Positions 40,817 through 49,528 are shown, numbered from the stretch's first letter. The stretch is 64,000 nucleotides of DNA from Labrys wisconsinensis (GCF_030814995.1 NZ_JAUSVX010000024.1:39862-103861), one strand, 5' to 3'. The notes: generated from the letters alone by a model not told the origin. Made by a program: numbers and translations.

Positions 40817-42103
40817 ATGCCGTCGCGGGACGACCGCCTGTGGAACGATCTGATGGCTCTGGGCGGGCTGACCGATCCGGGCCGGCCCTACACGCGCCGC
40901 TGCTTCACGGACCGGTTTCTGGAGGGGCGCCGCTGGCTCTCGCAACGCTTCGAGGACGCGGGCCTGCGGGTGCGCCTCGACGAGGGCGGCAATCTCATCG
41001 GGCGCCTCGAGGGCGGCGACCCGTTCTTGCCGGTGCTGGCGATGGGATCCCATTCCGACACGGTGGCGTCGGGAGGCCGTTTCGATGGCCCGCTGGGGGT
41101 GCTCGCGGGGCTGGAAGTGGTGCGCAGGCTGCGCGATCGCGGCATCGCCCTGCGCCATCCCGTCGAGATCATCGATTTCCTCAGCGAGGAGCCGAGCGAT
41201 TACGGCCCATCCTGCATCGGCAGCCGGGCGATGACCGGCTTTCTCGACGAGCCGATGCTGAGCCTTGCGAATGCGGACGGCGAGACCTTGGCATCGGCGA
41301 TGCGGCGCATGGGGGCCGACCCATCCAGGCTCGCCGGTCCCCGGCGCAACGACGTGGCCGCCTTTCTCGAGCTCCACATCGAGCAGGCGCGCGTCCTGGA
41401 GACGCGCGGATGCAATATCGGCATCGTCACCGGCATCGTCGGCATCGCGCGCGTCGAGATCGAATTCACCGGTGCGGCGGACCATGCCGGGACGACACCC
41501 TTCCATGTCAGGCAGGATGCCCTGGTGGCGGCAGCCGCCACGATCTCGGCGGTGCGCCGACTGGGCGAAGCCTTCGCCGCCCGCAGCCAGGACTATTTCA
41601 TCGCGACGACCGGGTGCATCGCCATTCAGCCCAACGCCGCCAATGTCGTGCCGGGCACGGCGCGCCTGGTGATCGAGGCGAGGGCGGAGCGATCCGCGCA
41701 TCTGTCGGATTTCCTCGACGAGATTTCCCTGGCGAGCCTCGAAGCCGCCTCGGCGGCAAACGTGCAGCGAACCGCGTTTCGACCCTTGTCCCGCTCCGAG
41801 CCTGCGCCGAGCGACCCGCGGCTGCGCGAGCATCTCATGGCGGCCGCCGACGCCCTGGCGCTCACCGCGATCCCGATGGCGAGCGGGGCAGGGCACGACG
41901 CTGGCTTCATGGCGAGGATTGCGCCGATGGCCATGGTCTTCGTCCCGAGCCGCGACGGGCGCAGCCATTGTCCCGAAGAATGGACCGATGCGGCAGCCTG
42001 CAGCGAGGGGGCGTCGGTCCTGTTCGAGGCCCTGTTGCGCATCGACGGCGACGACCGGTTCGCGACCAGGGATGGCGCCTCGAGTCCGGCTCGCTCAGAC
42101 TAG
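40817..42103 (+). CDS. M20-family N-carbamoylase/ureidoglycolate-type amidase
   Basis: 428-residue Zn amidohydrolase of the hydantoinase/carbamoylase family. Motifs: GSHSDTVASGGRFDGPLGV, FLSEEPSDYG, LELHIEQARVLE, ADHAGTTPF, ASGAGHDAGFM and GRSHCPEEW (final His ligand). It removes an N-carbamoyl or similar group to give a free amine. It is the natural partner of a hydantoinase and lies four bases after ubiX. Its last nine bases overlap the convergent permease gene. Confidence 0.9.
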   Translation: MPSRDDRLWNDLMALGGLTDPGRPYTRRCFTDRFLEGRRWLSQRFEDAGLRVRLDEGGNLIGRLEGGDPFLPVLAMGSHSDTVASGGRFDGPLGVLAGLEVVRRLRDRGIALRHPVEIIDFLSEEPSDYGPSCIGSRAMTGFLDEPMLSLANADGETLASAMRRMGADPSRLAGPRRNDVAAFLELHIEQARVLETRGCNIGIVTGIVGIARVEIEFTGAADHAGTTPFHVRQDALVAAAATISAVRRLGEAFAARSQDYFIATTGCIAIQPNAANVVPGTARLVIEARAERSAHLSDFLDEISLASLEAASAANVQRTAFRPLSRSEPAPSDPRLREHLMAAADALALTAIPMASGAGHDAGFMARIAPMAMVFVPSRDGRSHCPEEWTDAAACSEGASVLFEALLRIDGDDRFATRDGASSPARSD

Positions 42104-42775
42104 ATAGCCGGCCCAGCGCCGCTCCGCCGCGCGGAACAGGGCGACGAGGACGAAGGTGAGCCCGAGGTAGATCGCCGCCGCCGTCACATAGGGCTCGAAC
42201 AGGATGTAGGAGGTGAGGGTGATGGTGCGGGCGACGCCCGTCACCTCCATCAGCGTCACCGTGCTGGCGAGCGAGGTGGCGTGCATCAGCATGATCGCCT
42301 CGTTGCCGTAGAGCTGCAGCGAGCGCGTCAGCATGGCCGGCAGCAGGATGCGCCGCGCCACGGTGAAGGGCGACAGGCCGTAGGCGCGCGCCGCCTCGAC
42401 CTCGCCCAGCGGCAGGTGGCGCAGGCCGCCGGCGAAGATCTCGGTGGTGTAGGCCGTGGTGTTGAGCACGAAGGTCAGGAGCACGCAGACGAGCGGGCTC
42501 GACAGCCAGGGCCAGAGGAAGCTCTTGCGCAGGAGGTCGAACTGCGCCAGGCCGAAATAGATCAGGAAGAGCTGCACCAGGAGCGGCGTGCCGCGGAAGA
42601 CCAGCGTGTAGCCGGCGACCGGCAGGCGGATCCAGGCCGAGGCGGCGTTGCGCGCCAGGGCGAGGCCGAGCGACAGCGTGAAGCCGAGGGCGAGCGAAGC
42701 CAGCGTCAGGCCGATGGTGAGGCCGGTGCCCTGGAGATAGAGCGGGGCATTGTCGGCGATGATCGACCAGTTCAT
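42095..42775 (-). CDS. Polar amino-acid ABC transporter permease (HisM-like)
   Basis: 226-residue membrane protein with LVFRGTPLLVQLFLIYFGLA and coupling loop AARAYGLSPFTVARRILLPA. Together with the next permease it forms a heterodimer. ATG 42775 overlaps the stop of the partner gene by 4 bases. Part of the leftward operon ATPase (45098), binding protein, permeases. Confidence 0.9.
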   Translation of the reverse strand: MNWSIIADNAPLYLQGTGLTIGLTLASLALGFTLSLGLALARNAASAWIRLPVAGYTLVFRGTPLLVQLFLIYFGLAQFDLLRKSFLWPWLSSPLVCVLLTFVLNTTAYTTEIFAGGLRHLPLGEVEAARAYGLSPFTVARRILLPAMLTRSLQLYGNEAIMLMHATSLASTVTLMEVTGVARTITLTSYILFEPYVTAAAIYLGLTFVLVALFRAAERRWAGYLV

Positions 42776-43461
42776 GGCGCCGCCTCTCGCCGCGTGGGGT
42801 CGAGGCGGCGGCCGAGCCAGGTGAGCAGCAGCACCGAGGCCAGGGTGAAGGCGAGGTAGAAGCCGCCGGCCACGAGGTAGAAGGTGAAGGGCTGGCCGGT
42901 CGCCTCGGCGGCCGCCTTGGCGCTGAGCATCACGTCCTGCAGGCCGATCAGCGAGGCGAGGGCCGTGGCCTTCAGCAGCACCAGCCAGTTGTTGGTGAAG
43001 CCGGGCAGGGCGAGGCGCGCCATCTGCGGCAGCAGGATGCCGGTGAAGATGCGCACGGGACGCAGGCCGTAGGCGCGCGCGGCCTCCACCTGTCCGCGCG
43101 GGATGGCGAGGAGGGCGCCGCGGAAGGTCTCGGTCATATAGGCGCCGAAGATCACGCCGAGCGTCGCGGTGCCGGCGATGAAGGGATCGAGCTCGACCGT
43201 CGCATCGCTGCCGGCCGCGGCGAGGAGATCGTTCACCAGCGTCGGCAGGCTGTAGAAGGTGAGCAGCATCAGGACGAGGTCGGGGATGCCGCGCACCACG
43301 GTGGTGTAGAGCTCCGCCAGCAGGCGCAGCGGCGCGCTGGCGGAGAGCTTGCAAGCGGCGCCCGCCAGCCCGATCGCGATCGAGAGCACGAGCGCGCCCG
43401 CCGCTAGCTGCAGCGTGACCCACCCGGCCCCGAGGATCGTGGCGGCATAGGCGGCGACCAT
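42772..43461 (-). CDS. Polar amino-acid ABC transporter permease (HisQ-like)
   Basis: 229-residue membrane protein with VVRGIPDLVLMLLTFYSLPT and coupling loop AARAYGLRPVRIFTGILLPQ. HisQ/ArtQ-type partner of the downstream permease. Three bases separate it from the end of the binding-protein gene. Confidence 0.9.
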   Translation of the reverse strand: MVAAYAATILGAGWVTLQLAAGALVLSIAIGLAGAACKLSASAPLRLLAELYTTVVRGIPDLVLMLLTFYSLPTLVNDLLAAAGSDATVELDPFIAGTATLGVIFGAYMTETFRGALLAIPRGQVEAARAYGLRPVRIFTGILLPQMARLALPGFTNNWLVLLKATALASLIGLQDVMLSAKAAAEATGQPFTFYLVAGGFYLAFTLASVLLLTWLGRRLDPTRREAAP

Positions 43462-43464
43462 GCC

Positions 43465-44241
43465 TTACTCGGCGCCGAAATATTTGGCGTTGAGGGCGGC
43501 GATCGCGCCGTTCTCGCGCAGCTTGGCGAGGCCGGCGTTGACCGCCTTCAGGAGCGCGGCGTTGCGCTTGTTGATGGCGATGGCGACGCCCTCGCCGAAC
43601 TCCGGCGCGTCCTTGCCGGTGTAGCGCGGGCCGACCAGCGCGAAGTCCTTGCCGTCCTCGCTCTTGAGGAAGGCGTGGGTGATCTGCGCCTCGTAGCTCA
43701 TGTGCAGCTCGGCGCGCCCGGAGGCGAGCTCGAGATAGGGGGCGCTCCCGCTGGTGTAGCGCTTGATGTCGGCGCCCGGGAAGGTCTTGGTGACGAAGGC
43801 GTCCATCGGCGTGCCGGTCTGCACGGCGATGGTCTTGCCCTTCAGCCCCTCGGGCGTGAACTCGTAGGCCGCGCCCTTCTTCGCCACGAAGCGGAACACC
43901 GGGTGGTCGTAGATGTCGCTGAAGGCGAGGACCTTGCGGCGGGCCTCGGTGACGGTGAGCTGGGAGATCAGGGCGTCGTACTTGCCGCTGATCAGGCCGG
44001 GGATCATGCCCTCCCAGGCGGCGTTGATGATGTTGCACTTGAGCGCGGCGGCCTCGCACACCGCCTGCATCAGCTCGACGTCGTAGCCGACGACCTTGCC
44101 GCTGCTGTCGACGGATTCGAAGGGCGGGAAGGTGGCGTCGGTGGCGATGGTCACGGTGTCGCCGGCGGCAGCGGCAGGCGACGCGCCGAAGGCGGCGGCG
44201 ACGAACAGCGCGGCGCCGAGCAGGCGGAAGGACGGCTTCAT
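43465..44241 (-). CDS. Amino-acid ABC transporter periplasmic binding protein (family 3)
   Basis: 258-residue secreted protein; signal peptide SFRLLGAALFVAAAFGASPA, cleaved near AAA-GDT. Family-3 pattern VTIATDATFPPFESVDSSGK and ISQLTVTEARRKVLAFSD are clear. The ATG at 44241 follows GAGGGGAA; the upstream frame is not coding. The arginine/ornithine enzymes encoded divergently suggest a basic amino acid or citrulline ligand, which is inference. Confidence 0.9.
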   Translation of the reverse strand: MKPSFRLLGAALFVAAAFGASPAAAAGDTVTIATDATFPPFESVDSSGKVVGYDVELMQAVCEAAALKCNIINAAWEGMIPGLISGKYDALISQLTVTEARRKVLAFSDIYDHPVFRFVAKKGAAYEFTPEGLKGKTIAVQTGTPMDAFVTKTFPGADIKRYTSGSAPYLELASGRAELHMSYEAQITHAFLKSEDGKDFALVGPRYTGKDAPEFGEGVAIAINKRNAALLKAVNAGLAKLRENGAIAALNAKYFGAE

Positions 44242-44327
44242 GGATTCCCCTCGGGTTGACGGCCGGTCGGTGCCGGTCCGGTTGCTGGGCAGGCCCGCGG
44301 CGCGGACCCGCGGAAGACGGCGGGCGG

Positions 44328-45098
44328 TCAATGCAGGCGGCCCGCCAGGAACTGCTGCAGGCGCGGGCTCTGCGGCCGCTCGAAGATCTCGGCCGGCGCG
44401 CCGCGCTCCTCCACCAGGCCCTGGTGCAGGAACATCACCTCGCTGGAGACGTGGCGGGCGAAGCCCATCTCATGGGTGACGATCACCATGGTGCGGCCCT
44501 CCTCGGCGAGCGCCTGCATCACCTTGAGCACCTCGCCGACCAGCTCGGGGTCGAGCGCGGAGGTCGGCTCGTCGAACAGCATCACCTCCGGCTCCATGGA
44601 GAGAGCGCGGGCGATGGCGACGCGCTGCTGCTGCCCGCCGGAAAGCCGGCCGGGATGGCGGTCCAGCACCTCGCGGCCGAGGCCGACCTTGGCGAGGTTG
44701 GCGCGGGCGCGGTCCACCGCCTCGGCCCGGGAGAGGCCGAGGGCATGGACCGGCGCCTCGATCAGGTTCTGCAGCACGGTCATGTGCGACCACAGGCAGA
44801 AGTTCTGGAACACCATGGAGAGGCGGGTGCGGATGCGCTGCAGCTGGGCCGGGCTCCTGGCCCGGAGCTCGCCGGTGCGCCGGTCGGCCACCGTGACGAG
44901 GCGCTCGCCGCCGACCTCGACCGAGCCGCGATGCGGCCGTTCCAGGAAGTTGATGCAGCGCAGGAAGGTGCTCTTGCCCGAGCCGCTCGAGCCGAGGATG
45001 CTGACGACGTCACCGGCCTTGGCCGACAGGCTCACGCCCTTCAGCACCTCATGCGGGCCGTAGCGCTTGTGGATGTCGTCGACGGCGAGCTTCAGCAC
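44328..45098 (-). CDS. Polar amino-acid ABC transporter ATP-binding protein (HisP-like)
   Basis: 256-residue ATPase with Walker [38 protein letters not shown] and VTHEMGF all intact. The start is taken as GTG at 45098 ([18 protein letters not shown] before it); upstream frame is repetitive and low in family similarity. First gene of the operon; the 450 bases between it and the ureohydrolase hold tandem repeats and a hairpin. Confidence 0.9.
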   Translation of the reverse strand: MLKLAVDDIHKRYGPHEVLKGVSLSAKAGDVVSILGSSGSGKSTFLRCINFLERPHRGSVEVGGERLVTVADRRTGELRARSPAQLQRIRTRLSMVFQNFCLWSHMTVLQNLIEAPVHALGLSRAEAVDRARANLAKVGLGREVLDRHPGRLSGGQQQRVAIARALSMEPEVMLFDEPTSALDPELVGEVLKVMQALAEEGRTMVIVTHEMGFARHVSSEVMFLHQGLVEERGAPAEIFERPQSPRLQQFLAGRLH

Positions 45099-45150
45099 CG
45101 GCGCATCTCCGCCGCGGCCGGCATGGCGGCGTGCCGATGGCGCTCCCGGC

Positions 45151-45213
45151 CGGCGGTGGTGCCGGCCTGGCCGGCGGTGGTGCCGGCCTGGCCGGCGGTC
45201 GTGCCGGCATCGC
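45151..45213. repeat. 21-base tandem repeat, three units
   Basis: Units at 45151-45171 and 45172-45192 are identical (core GGCGGTGGTGCCGGCC), the third at 45193-45213 has diverged (GGCGGTCGTGCCGGCATC). It lies upstream of the ABC ATPase GTG start, within a 450-base non-coding region. No protein pattern is supported. Confidence 0.85.
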
Positions 45214-45410
45214 CATGCCGCCTCCTCAGCATCCCCTGCTCCCGTTCCCGTCCGCCGGGCGCGCCCGGTCCTCTCGATCGGCCCATCAAGCAAGAGCTGG
45301 AACGAGGCACAATTGATGATTCGTCAGCCGAGAGGTGATGGTGCTTCATGTATAAAAAGTTATCTCCTTGAACGCTTGTTGTGCAATTTTCAAAATCATG
45401 AACTGTCGTC

Positions 45411-45436
45411 AAGTGACGGCTGAGGAACCGTCACTT
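45411..45436 (+). other. Hairpin in the leader of the ureohydrolase gene
   Basis: Perfect nine-base inverted repeat AAGTGACGG / CCGTCACTT with an eight-base loop, 115 bases upstream of the GTG start of the ureohydrolase. No T-run follows. It could be an RNA stem-loop in the leader or an operator. It does not match a known riboswitch form that I recognise. Confidence 0.4.
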
Positions 45437-45472
45437 CACGGGTCCGCCGCACCGTGGCTAAGAGAGTTCCGC

Positions 45473-45520
45473 AGACAAGCGCACTGCGCTTTCCGCCATG
45501 ACGGACCGCCTCACCTATCC
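45473..45520. repeat. Interspersed repeat (copy 2, without palindrome)
   Basis: On the minus strand it reads GGATAGGTGAGGCGGTCCG and ends GCGCTTGTCT, matching copy 1 at 35812-35883 with few changes. The 24 bases forming the palindromic centre of copy 1 are absent here. It lies immediately upstream of the ureohydrolase start region. Confidence 0.7.
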
Positions 45521-45550
45521 CGGGCGACATCCGACAACCAGGAGCCAGCC

Positions 45551-46531
45551 GTGACCGACCTCGACCTTCTGCCCCCGGGCCTCGTCGTCAACACCATGAA
45601 GGGCGACGTCGCCGAGCACCGCGCCGGCGCCTGGCTCGCCTGGGACGGCAGCCTCGACCTCGACTGCGCCATCGTCGGCGTGCCCTATGACGGCGCCTCG
45701 GTGGTGCGCAGCGGCTCGCGCCACGGCCCGGATGCGGTGCGCCAGGGCCTGATGTACTTCACCACCTATTCCAGCCGCGACCGGCGCGCCATGACGAATT
45801 TCCGCGCCGCCGACATCGGCGACGTGCCTGTCGTGCTCACCGACATGGAGACGACGTTCCGTCGCATCAGCGACACGGTGCGCACCCTGGTCGCGCGCGG
45901 CATCGTGCCCGTGATGCTGGGCGGCGACCATTCCATCGCCTTCCCCAACCTGCGCGGGGTGATCGAGGCGCTGGGGCCGGGCAAGCGGCTCGGCGTCATC
46001 CATCTCGACGCGCATCACGACCTGCGCAAGGCGCATCTCGGCGCCGAGTCGAGCGGCGTGCCGTTCCGCAAGACGCTGGAGATGCCGGGCACGCTGCTCG
46101 GCGGGCGCAACCTCGTCCAGGTCGGCATGGCCGAGTTCACCAACTCGCCGCAGCTCGACGACTATGCCGCCGAGATGGGCGTCACGGTCATCCCGGGCCT
46201 GGCGGTGCGCGAGCGCGGCATCGCCGACGTGGTCGAAGAAGCCCTGCGCGTGGCCGGGGAGGGGACGGACGCGATCTACCTCTCCGTCGACATCGACGTG
46301 CTGAGCCATGCCGTGGCGCCCGGCACCGCGGCGCCGAACCCGTTCGGCCTCGATCTCCACGACGTGCAATATGCGATGCGTCGCATCGGCGCGAGCGGCA
46401 AGCTCGTCGGCGCCGACCTCGTGGAGATCTCGCCGCCCTTCGACCCGCGCAACATCACCGGCTCGACCGGCGCCTCGCTGATCCTCAGCCTGCTCTACGG
46501 GCTGTCGAGCAGGCCGTCCTCGCCGGCCTGA
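45551..46531 (+). CDS. Arginase/agmatinase-family ureohydrolase
   Basis: 326-residue binuclear Mn enzyme. Motifs: MLGGDHSIAFPNLR, HLDAHHDLR (DxHxD) and SVDIDVLSHAVAPGTAAP, where DPxxAPG of most members is SHAVAPG. The three metal motifs are kept, so hydrolysis of a guanidino compound to urea is expected; arginine, agmatine, guanidinobutyrate or another guanidine are possible. GTG 45551 follows GGAG. Neighbours encode ornithine cyclodeaminase and a CtlX-like hydrolase, which favours arginine or a derivative. The 3' end overlaps the convergent lysR gene by 37 bases. Confidence 0.88.
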   Translation: MTDLDLLPPGLVVNTMKGDVAEHRAGAWLAWDGSLDLDCAIVGVPYDGASVVRSGSRHGPDAVRQGLMYFTTYSSRDRRAMTNFRAADIGDVPVVLTDMETTFRRISDTVRTLVARGIVPVMLGGDHSIAFPNLRGVIEALGPGKRLGVIHLDAHHDLRKAHLGAESSGVPFRKTLEMPGTLLGGRNLVQVGMAEFTNSPQLDDYAAEMGVTVIPGLAVRERGIADVVEEALRVAGEGTDAIYLSVDIDVLSHAVAPGTAAPNPFGLDLHDVQYAMRRIGASGKLVGADLVEISPPFDPRNITGSTGASLILSLLYGLSSRPSSPA

Positions 46532-47442
46532 GCCGTGGGCGTCAGGCTCAGCATCTGGCCGAAGCGGCCGAGCAGCCAGTGCAGGAACAGCCGGACGGCG
46601 GAGCGCTCGAGCCGGTAGCCGTCGCACAGGACGTACCAGCCGCCGGTCGCCTGGATGGTGGCCGCGAAGGGACGCAGCAGCGTGCCTTCGCCGATATAGG
46701 AAGCTGCGAGCGTGTCGCTGACCAGCACCATGCCGACGCCCTCGGCGGCGAGGTCGATGGCGATGCCGAGGTCGCTGCAATAGAGGTGGCGGCGATAGCG
46801 CTCGAAGACGTGCTCGCCCTCCGCGGCGAGCCAGCGCCGCCACTCGGTGCCGTCGTCCTGGTGCAGCAGGATCACGTCGGTGAGGTCGGAAGGCCGGGTC
46901 AGGGTGCGCCCGGCCCGCTGGAACAGCAACGGGCTGCAGGCGGGCGCGATCGCGACCATCTCCAGGAGCGCCGACCATTTGCCCGGCCAGGAGCCGGTGC
47001 CGAACAGGATGCCGAGATCGGCATCCGCCGCCTCGGCCACGCGCTCGTTGTCGAAAAGGCGGATATGGCATTCGATGCCGGGGTGGTCGGTGCAGAACCC
47101 GGCGAGGTTCTTGGCGAGCCATTTGCCGGCAAACATCGGCGGACAGGCGATGGTGAGCCGGCCGCCGACCTCGCCGGCATCGGCGAGGCTGTGGGCGGTG
47201 CGGGCGATGTCGCGCAGGGCGGTGCCGACCGAGCGGGCGAAGACGCGTCCGGCATCGGTGAGGACCACGCCGCGTCCCGCCTTCTCGAACAGGGCGACGC
47301 CGAGCGCCTCCTCCAGCCGGCGCAGCTGGTGGCTCACCGCGCTGTCGGTCAGGCTGAGCTCGAAGGCGGCCTTGGCCAGGCTCTGGTGGCGGGCGGCGGC
47401 CTCGAAGGTGCGCAGCGTGGCGAGGGGCAGGTTGCGGAGCAC
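46495..47442 (-). CDS. LysR-family regulator (GcvA-like)
   Basis: 315-residue LysR regulator: N-terminal HTH RHQSLAKAAFELSLTDSAVS followed by the HQLRRLEEALGVALFEKAGR wing, then an effector domain (GRLTIACPPMFAGKWLAKNL; VGMVLVSDTLAASYIGEGTL). The start is GTG at 47442 with little ribosome-binding signal. It lies between the ureohydrolase (convergent, overlapping) and the CtlX/OCD pair, and may control arginine-derivative use. Confidence 0.9.
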   Translation of the reverse strand: MLRNLPLATLRTFEAAARHQSLAKAAFELSLTDSAVSHQLRRLEEALGVALFEKAGRGVVLTDAGRVFARSVGTALRDIARTAHSLADAGEVGGRLTIACPPMFAGKWLAKNLAGFCTDHPGIECHIRLFDNERVAEAADADLGILFGTGSWPGKWSALLEMVAIAPACSPLLFQRAGRTLTRPSDLTDVILLHQDDGTEWRRWLAAEGEHVFERYRRHLYCSDLGIAIDLAAEGVGMVLVSDTLAASYIGEGTLLRPFAATIQATGGWYVLCDGYRLERSAVRLFLHWLLGRFGQMLSLTPTAQAGEDGLLDSP

Positions 47443-47535
47443 GGGTTCGGTATTCCCAGGCGGCAGCCCGGCGGGCGATCGCCTGTTCTGGCCCTGCCGG
47501 CCGTGCCTGTCCAGAGCCGCGCCGCCGCCCGTGCC

Positions 47536-48477
47536 TCAGGTCGCTGCGGCGCCCGGGCGCGGCGCGAGGTGGATGCCGGCGAGCATGCAGCGCACCGAGC
47601 CGCCGGCGAGCTCGATGGTCGGCACCTCGAGCGGCAGCAGCACGGCGAAGCGCTCCAGCCTCGTCCGCTGCGCCGGCCCGAGCGCGGCCAGCGCGCGCGC
47701 CGAGAGCGCCAGCACCCGGCCCTCGCGACCCTGCAGCTCGATGGCGTTGCCGGCGAAGGCGGCGATCTCATCATGGGAGAGGTCGATCACCGCGCGTCCG
47801 CCCTCGGCGAGGCGCGCTGCGACCTCGGCCCGGCGGGCGGCGTCCGGGATGGCGCCGAGGCCGATCAGGCTGAACTCGGTGCCGACGCACATCAGCACAT
47901 TGGTGTGGTAGATCGGCCGGCCCGCCGCGTCGACCGCGTCGAACACCATCGGCTCGAAGTTGAAATGGGTGCAGAAGCGTTCCAGCGCCACCTCGTTGGT
48001 GCGGTTGGAGCGCGCGGCATAGGCGACGCGCTCGACATGGTCGAGCACCATGGCGCCGGTGCCTTCGAGGAATACGCCGTCCTGCTCGAGCCCGGAATAG
48101 TCGATCACGTCCTGGACGCGGTAGCGCTGCTTCAGCATCTCCACCACGTCCTGGCGCCGCTCCCGGCGCCGGCTCGGCGAGAACATCGGGTAGATCGCCA
48201 CATGCCCGCCGGCATGGGTGGAGAACCAGTTGTTGGGGAAGACGGAATCGGGTGTGTCGCAGCCCTCGTCCTCGAAGAGGTGCACGGCGATGCCGGCCGC
48301 CTCCAGCCGCTCGGCCGCTCGCGTGACCTCGGCATGGGCCGCGGCGGCGACCGGGGCTCCCTCGGGCGCCTCGCGGGCCTGGAAGGCGTTGTCCGCCGCG
48401 GTCGCCGGGTTGGGGTGGAAATGGTGCGGGCGGATCATCACCACGGCGCGCGGCGCCTGGACCGAAGGCTTGTGCAT
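47536..48477 (-). CDS. ctlX: Citrulline/dimethylarginine hydrolase-like amidinohydrolase (CtlX)
   Basis: 313-residue member of the amidinotransferase superfamily. PDSVFPNNWFSTHAGGHVAI, YHTNVLMCVGTEFSLIGLG and the catalytic-cysteine segment GGSVRCMLAGIHLAP match the CtlX (citrulline utilisation hydrolase) branch, related to dimethylarginine dimethylaminohydrolase. It would release ornithine plus ammonia and CO2 from citrulline, or citrulline from a methylated arginine. It follows the ornithine cyclodeaminase gene by one base, so products pass directly to that enzyme. Confidence 0.88.
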   Translation of the reverse strand: MHKPSVQAPRAVVMIRPHHFHPNPATAADNAFQAREAPEGAPVAAAAHAEVTRAAERLEAAGIAVHLFEDEGCDTPDSVFPNNWFSTHAGGHVAIYPMFSPSRRRERRQDVVEMLKQRYRVQDVIDYSGLEQDGVFLEGTGAMVLDHVERVAYAARSNRTNEVALERFCTHFNFEPMVFDAVDAAGRPIYHTNVLMCVGTEFSLIGLGAIPDAARRAEVAARLAEGGRAVIDLSHDEIAAFAGNAIELQGREGRVLALSARALAALGPAQRTRLERFAVLLPLEVPTIELAGGSVRCMLAGIHLAPRPGAAAT

Positions 48478-48478
48478 G

Positions 48479-49528
48479 TCAGCGGGCTCCGGCCGCCGTG
48501 CGGGTGCGTGGCGTCGCGGGGGCCAGCAGGCCGAAGAGGTCGCGCGGGTCCTGCGGCTCGGTCAGGAGATCGATCTCCTCGTAGAAGTCGGTGCCCTCGA
48601 TCCGGTCGTCGAGATAGCGCAGGGCCGAAAAATCCTCGGTGGCGAAGCCGACGGAATCGAACAGGGTGATCTGGTCGGGCGCACGCCGGCCGGGCGCCTC
48701 GCCGGCGATCACCCGCCAAAGCTCGGTCACCGGGAAGTCGGCCGGCATCTGCTGGATCTCGCCCTCGATGCGCGTCTGCTCCGGCAGCTCGACGAAGACG
48801 TCGGCCCGCGCGAGGATGTCGCGGGCGAGCTCGGTCTTGCCGGGGCAGTCGCCGCCGACCGCGTTGATGTGCAGCCCGGCTCCCACCATGTTGTCGGAAA
48901 GGATGGTCGCCTTCTGCTTGTCGGCGGTGACCGTGGTGACGATGTCGGCGCCCAGCACCGCCTCGCCGGCGCTCGGCGCCACCGCAATGTCGAAGCCGTG
49001 CGGGGCGAGGTTGGCGAGGAACTTGGCCGTGGCGGCGGGATCGATGTCGTGGACGCGCAGGCGGCGGATGCCCAGCAGGGCCTTGAAGGCGAGCGCCTGG
49101 AACTCCGATTGCGAGCCGAGCCCGATGATTGCCATGACGGCGGCATCCCGGCGGGCGAGGTAGCGGGCGGCGAGCGCCGAGGTCGCGGCCGTGCGCAGGG
49201 CCGTGGCGATGGTCATCTCGGCCAGCAGGCGGGGATAGCCGGTGCCAACATCGGCGAGCACCCCGAAGGCGGTGACGGTCTGCAGGCCGGCCCGCGTGTT
49301 GCGGGGATGGCCGTTGACATATTTGAAGCCGTAGAGCGCGCCGTCGCTGGTCGGCATCAGCTCGATGACGCCGTCGCTGGAATGGCTGGCGACGCGCGGC
49401 GCCTTCTCGAAGGCGGCCCAGCGCCGGAAATCCTCTTCGATATAGCCGGCGAGGCCGGTGAGATAGGGCTCGATGCCGACCGCGCCGATCAGCCGGACCA
49501 TGTTGCCGACACCGACATAGCGAACCAT
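48479..49528 (-). CDS. Ornithine cyclodeaminase
   Basis: 349-residue NAD-dependent enzyme that turns ornithine into proline and ammonia (Mu-crystallin family). Seen: MPTSDGALYGFKYVNGHPRN (substrate Lys), IGLGSQSEFQALAF (NAD loop), NAVGGDCPGKTEL and FDSVGFATEDFSALRYL. ATG 49528 follows GGAG and lies before a region of GCAAT motifs shared with the Lrp gene. First gene of the leftward pair OCD-CtlX. Confidence 0.92.
   Translation of the reverse strand: MVRYVGVGNMVRLIGAVGIEPYLTGLAGYIEEDFRRWAAFEKAPRVASHSSDGVIELMPTSDGALYGFKYVNGHPRNTRAGLQTVTAFGVLADVGTGYPRLLAEMTIATALRTAATSALAARYLARRDAAVMAIIGLGSQSEFQALAFKALLGIRRLRVHDIDPAATAKFLANLAPHGFDIAVAPSAGEAVLGADIVTTVTADKQKATILSDNMVGAGLHINAVGGDCPGKTELARDILARADVFVELPEQTRIEGEIQQMPADFPVTELWRVIAGEAPGRRAPDQITLFDSVGFATEDFSALRYLDDRIEGTDFYEEIDLLTEPQDPRDLFGLLAPATPRTRTAAGAR

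Noticed and set aside
45151..45213. Short CRISPR-like array
   Set aside because: The units are directly adjacent 21-mers without spacers, so this is a plain tandem repeat.
45371..45383. Further IclR-type site (AACGC-TTG-TTGTG) upstream of the ureohydrolase
   Set aside because: Only 8 of 10 arm positions and asymmetric; far from the IclR block, so probably coincidence with site B.
45411..45436. Guanidine riboswitch before a ureohydrolase gene
   Set aside because: The hairpin loop lacks the ACGR tetraloops of guanidine-II and no second matching hairpin or guanidine-I/III core was seen; kept only as an unassigned hairpin.
46579..48669. 696-codon open frame on the plus strand
   Set aside because: Antisense to lysR and ctlX, rich in Arg/Gly/Ala/Glu without domain pattern; a shadow of third-position GC bias.
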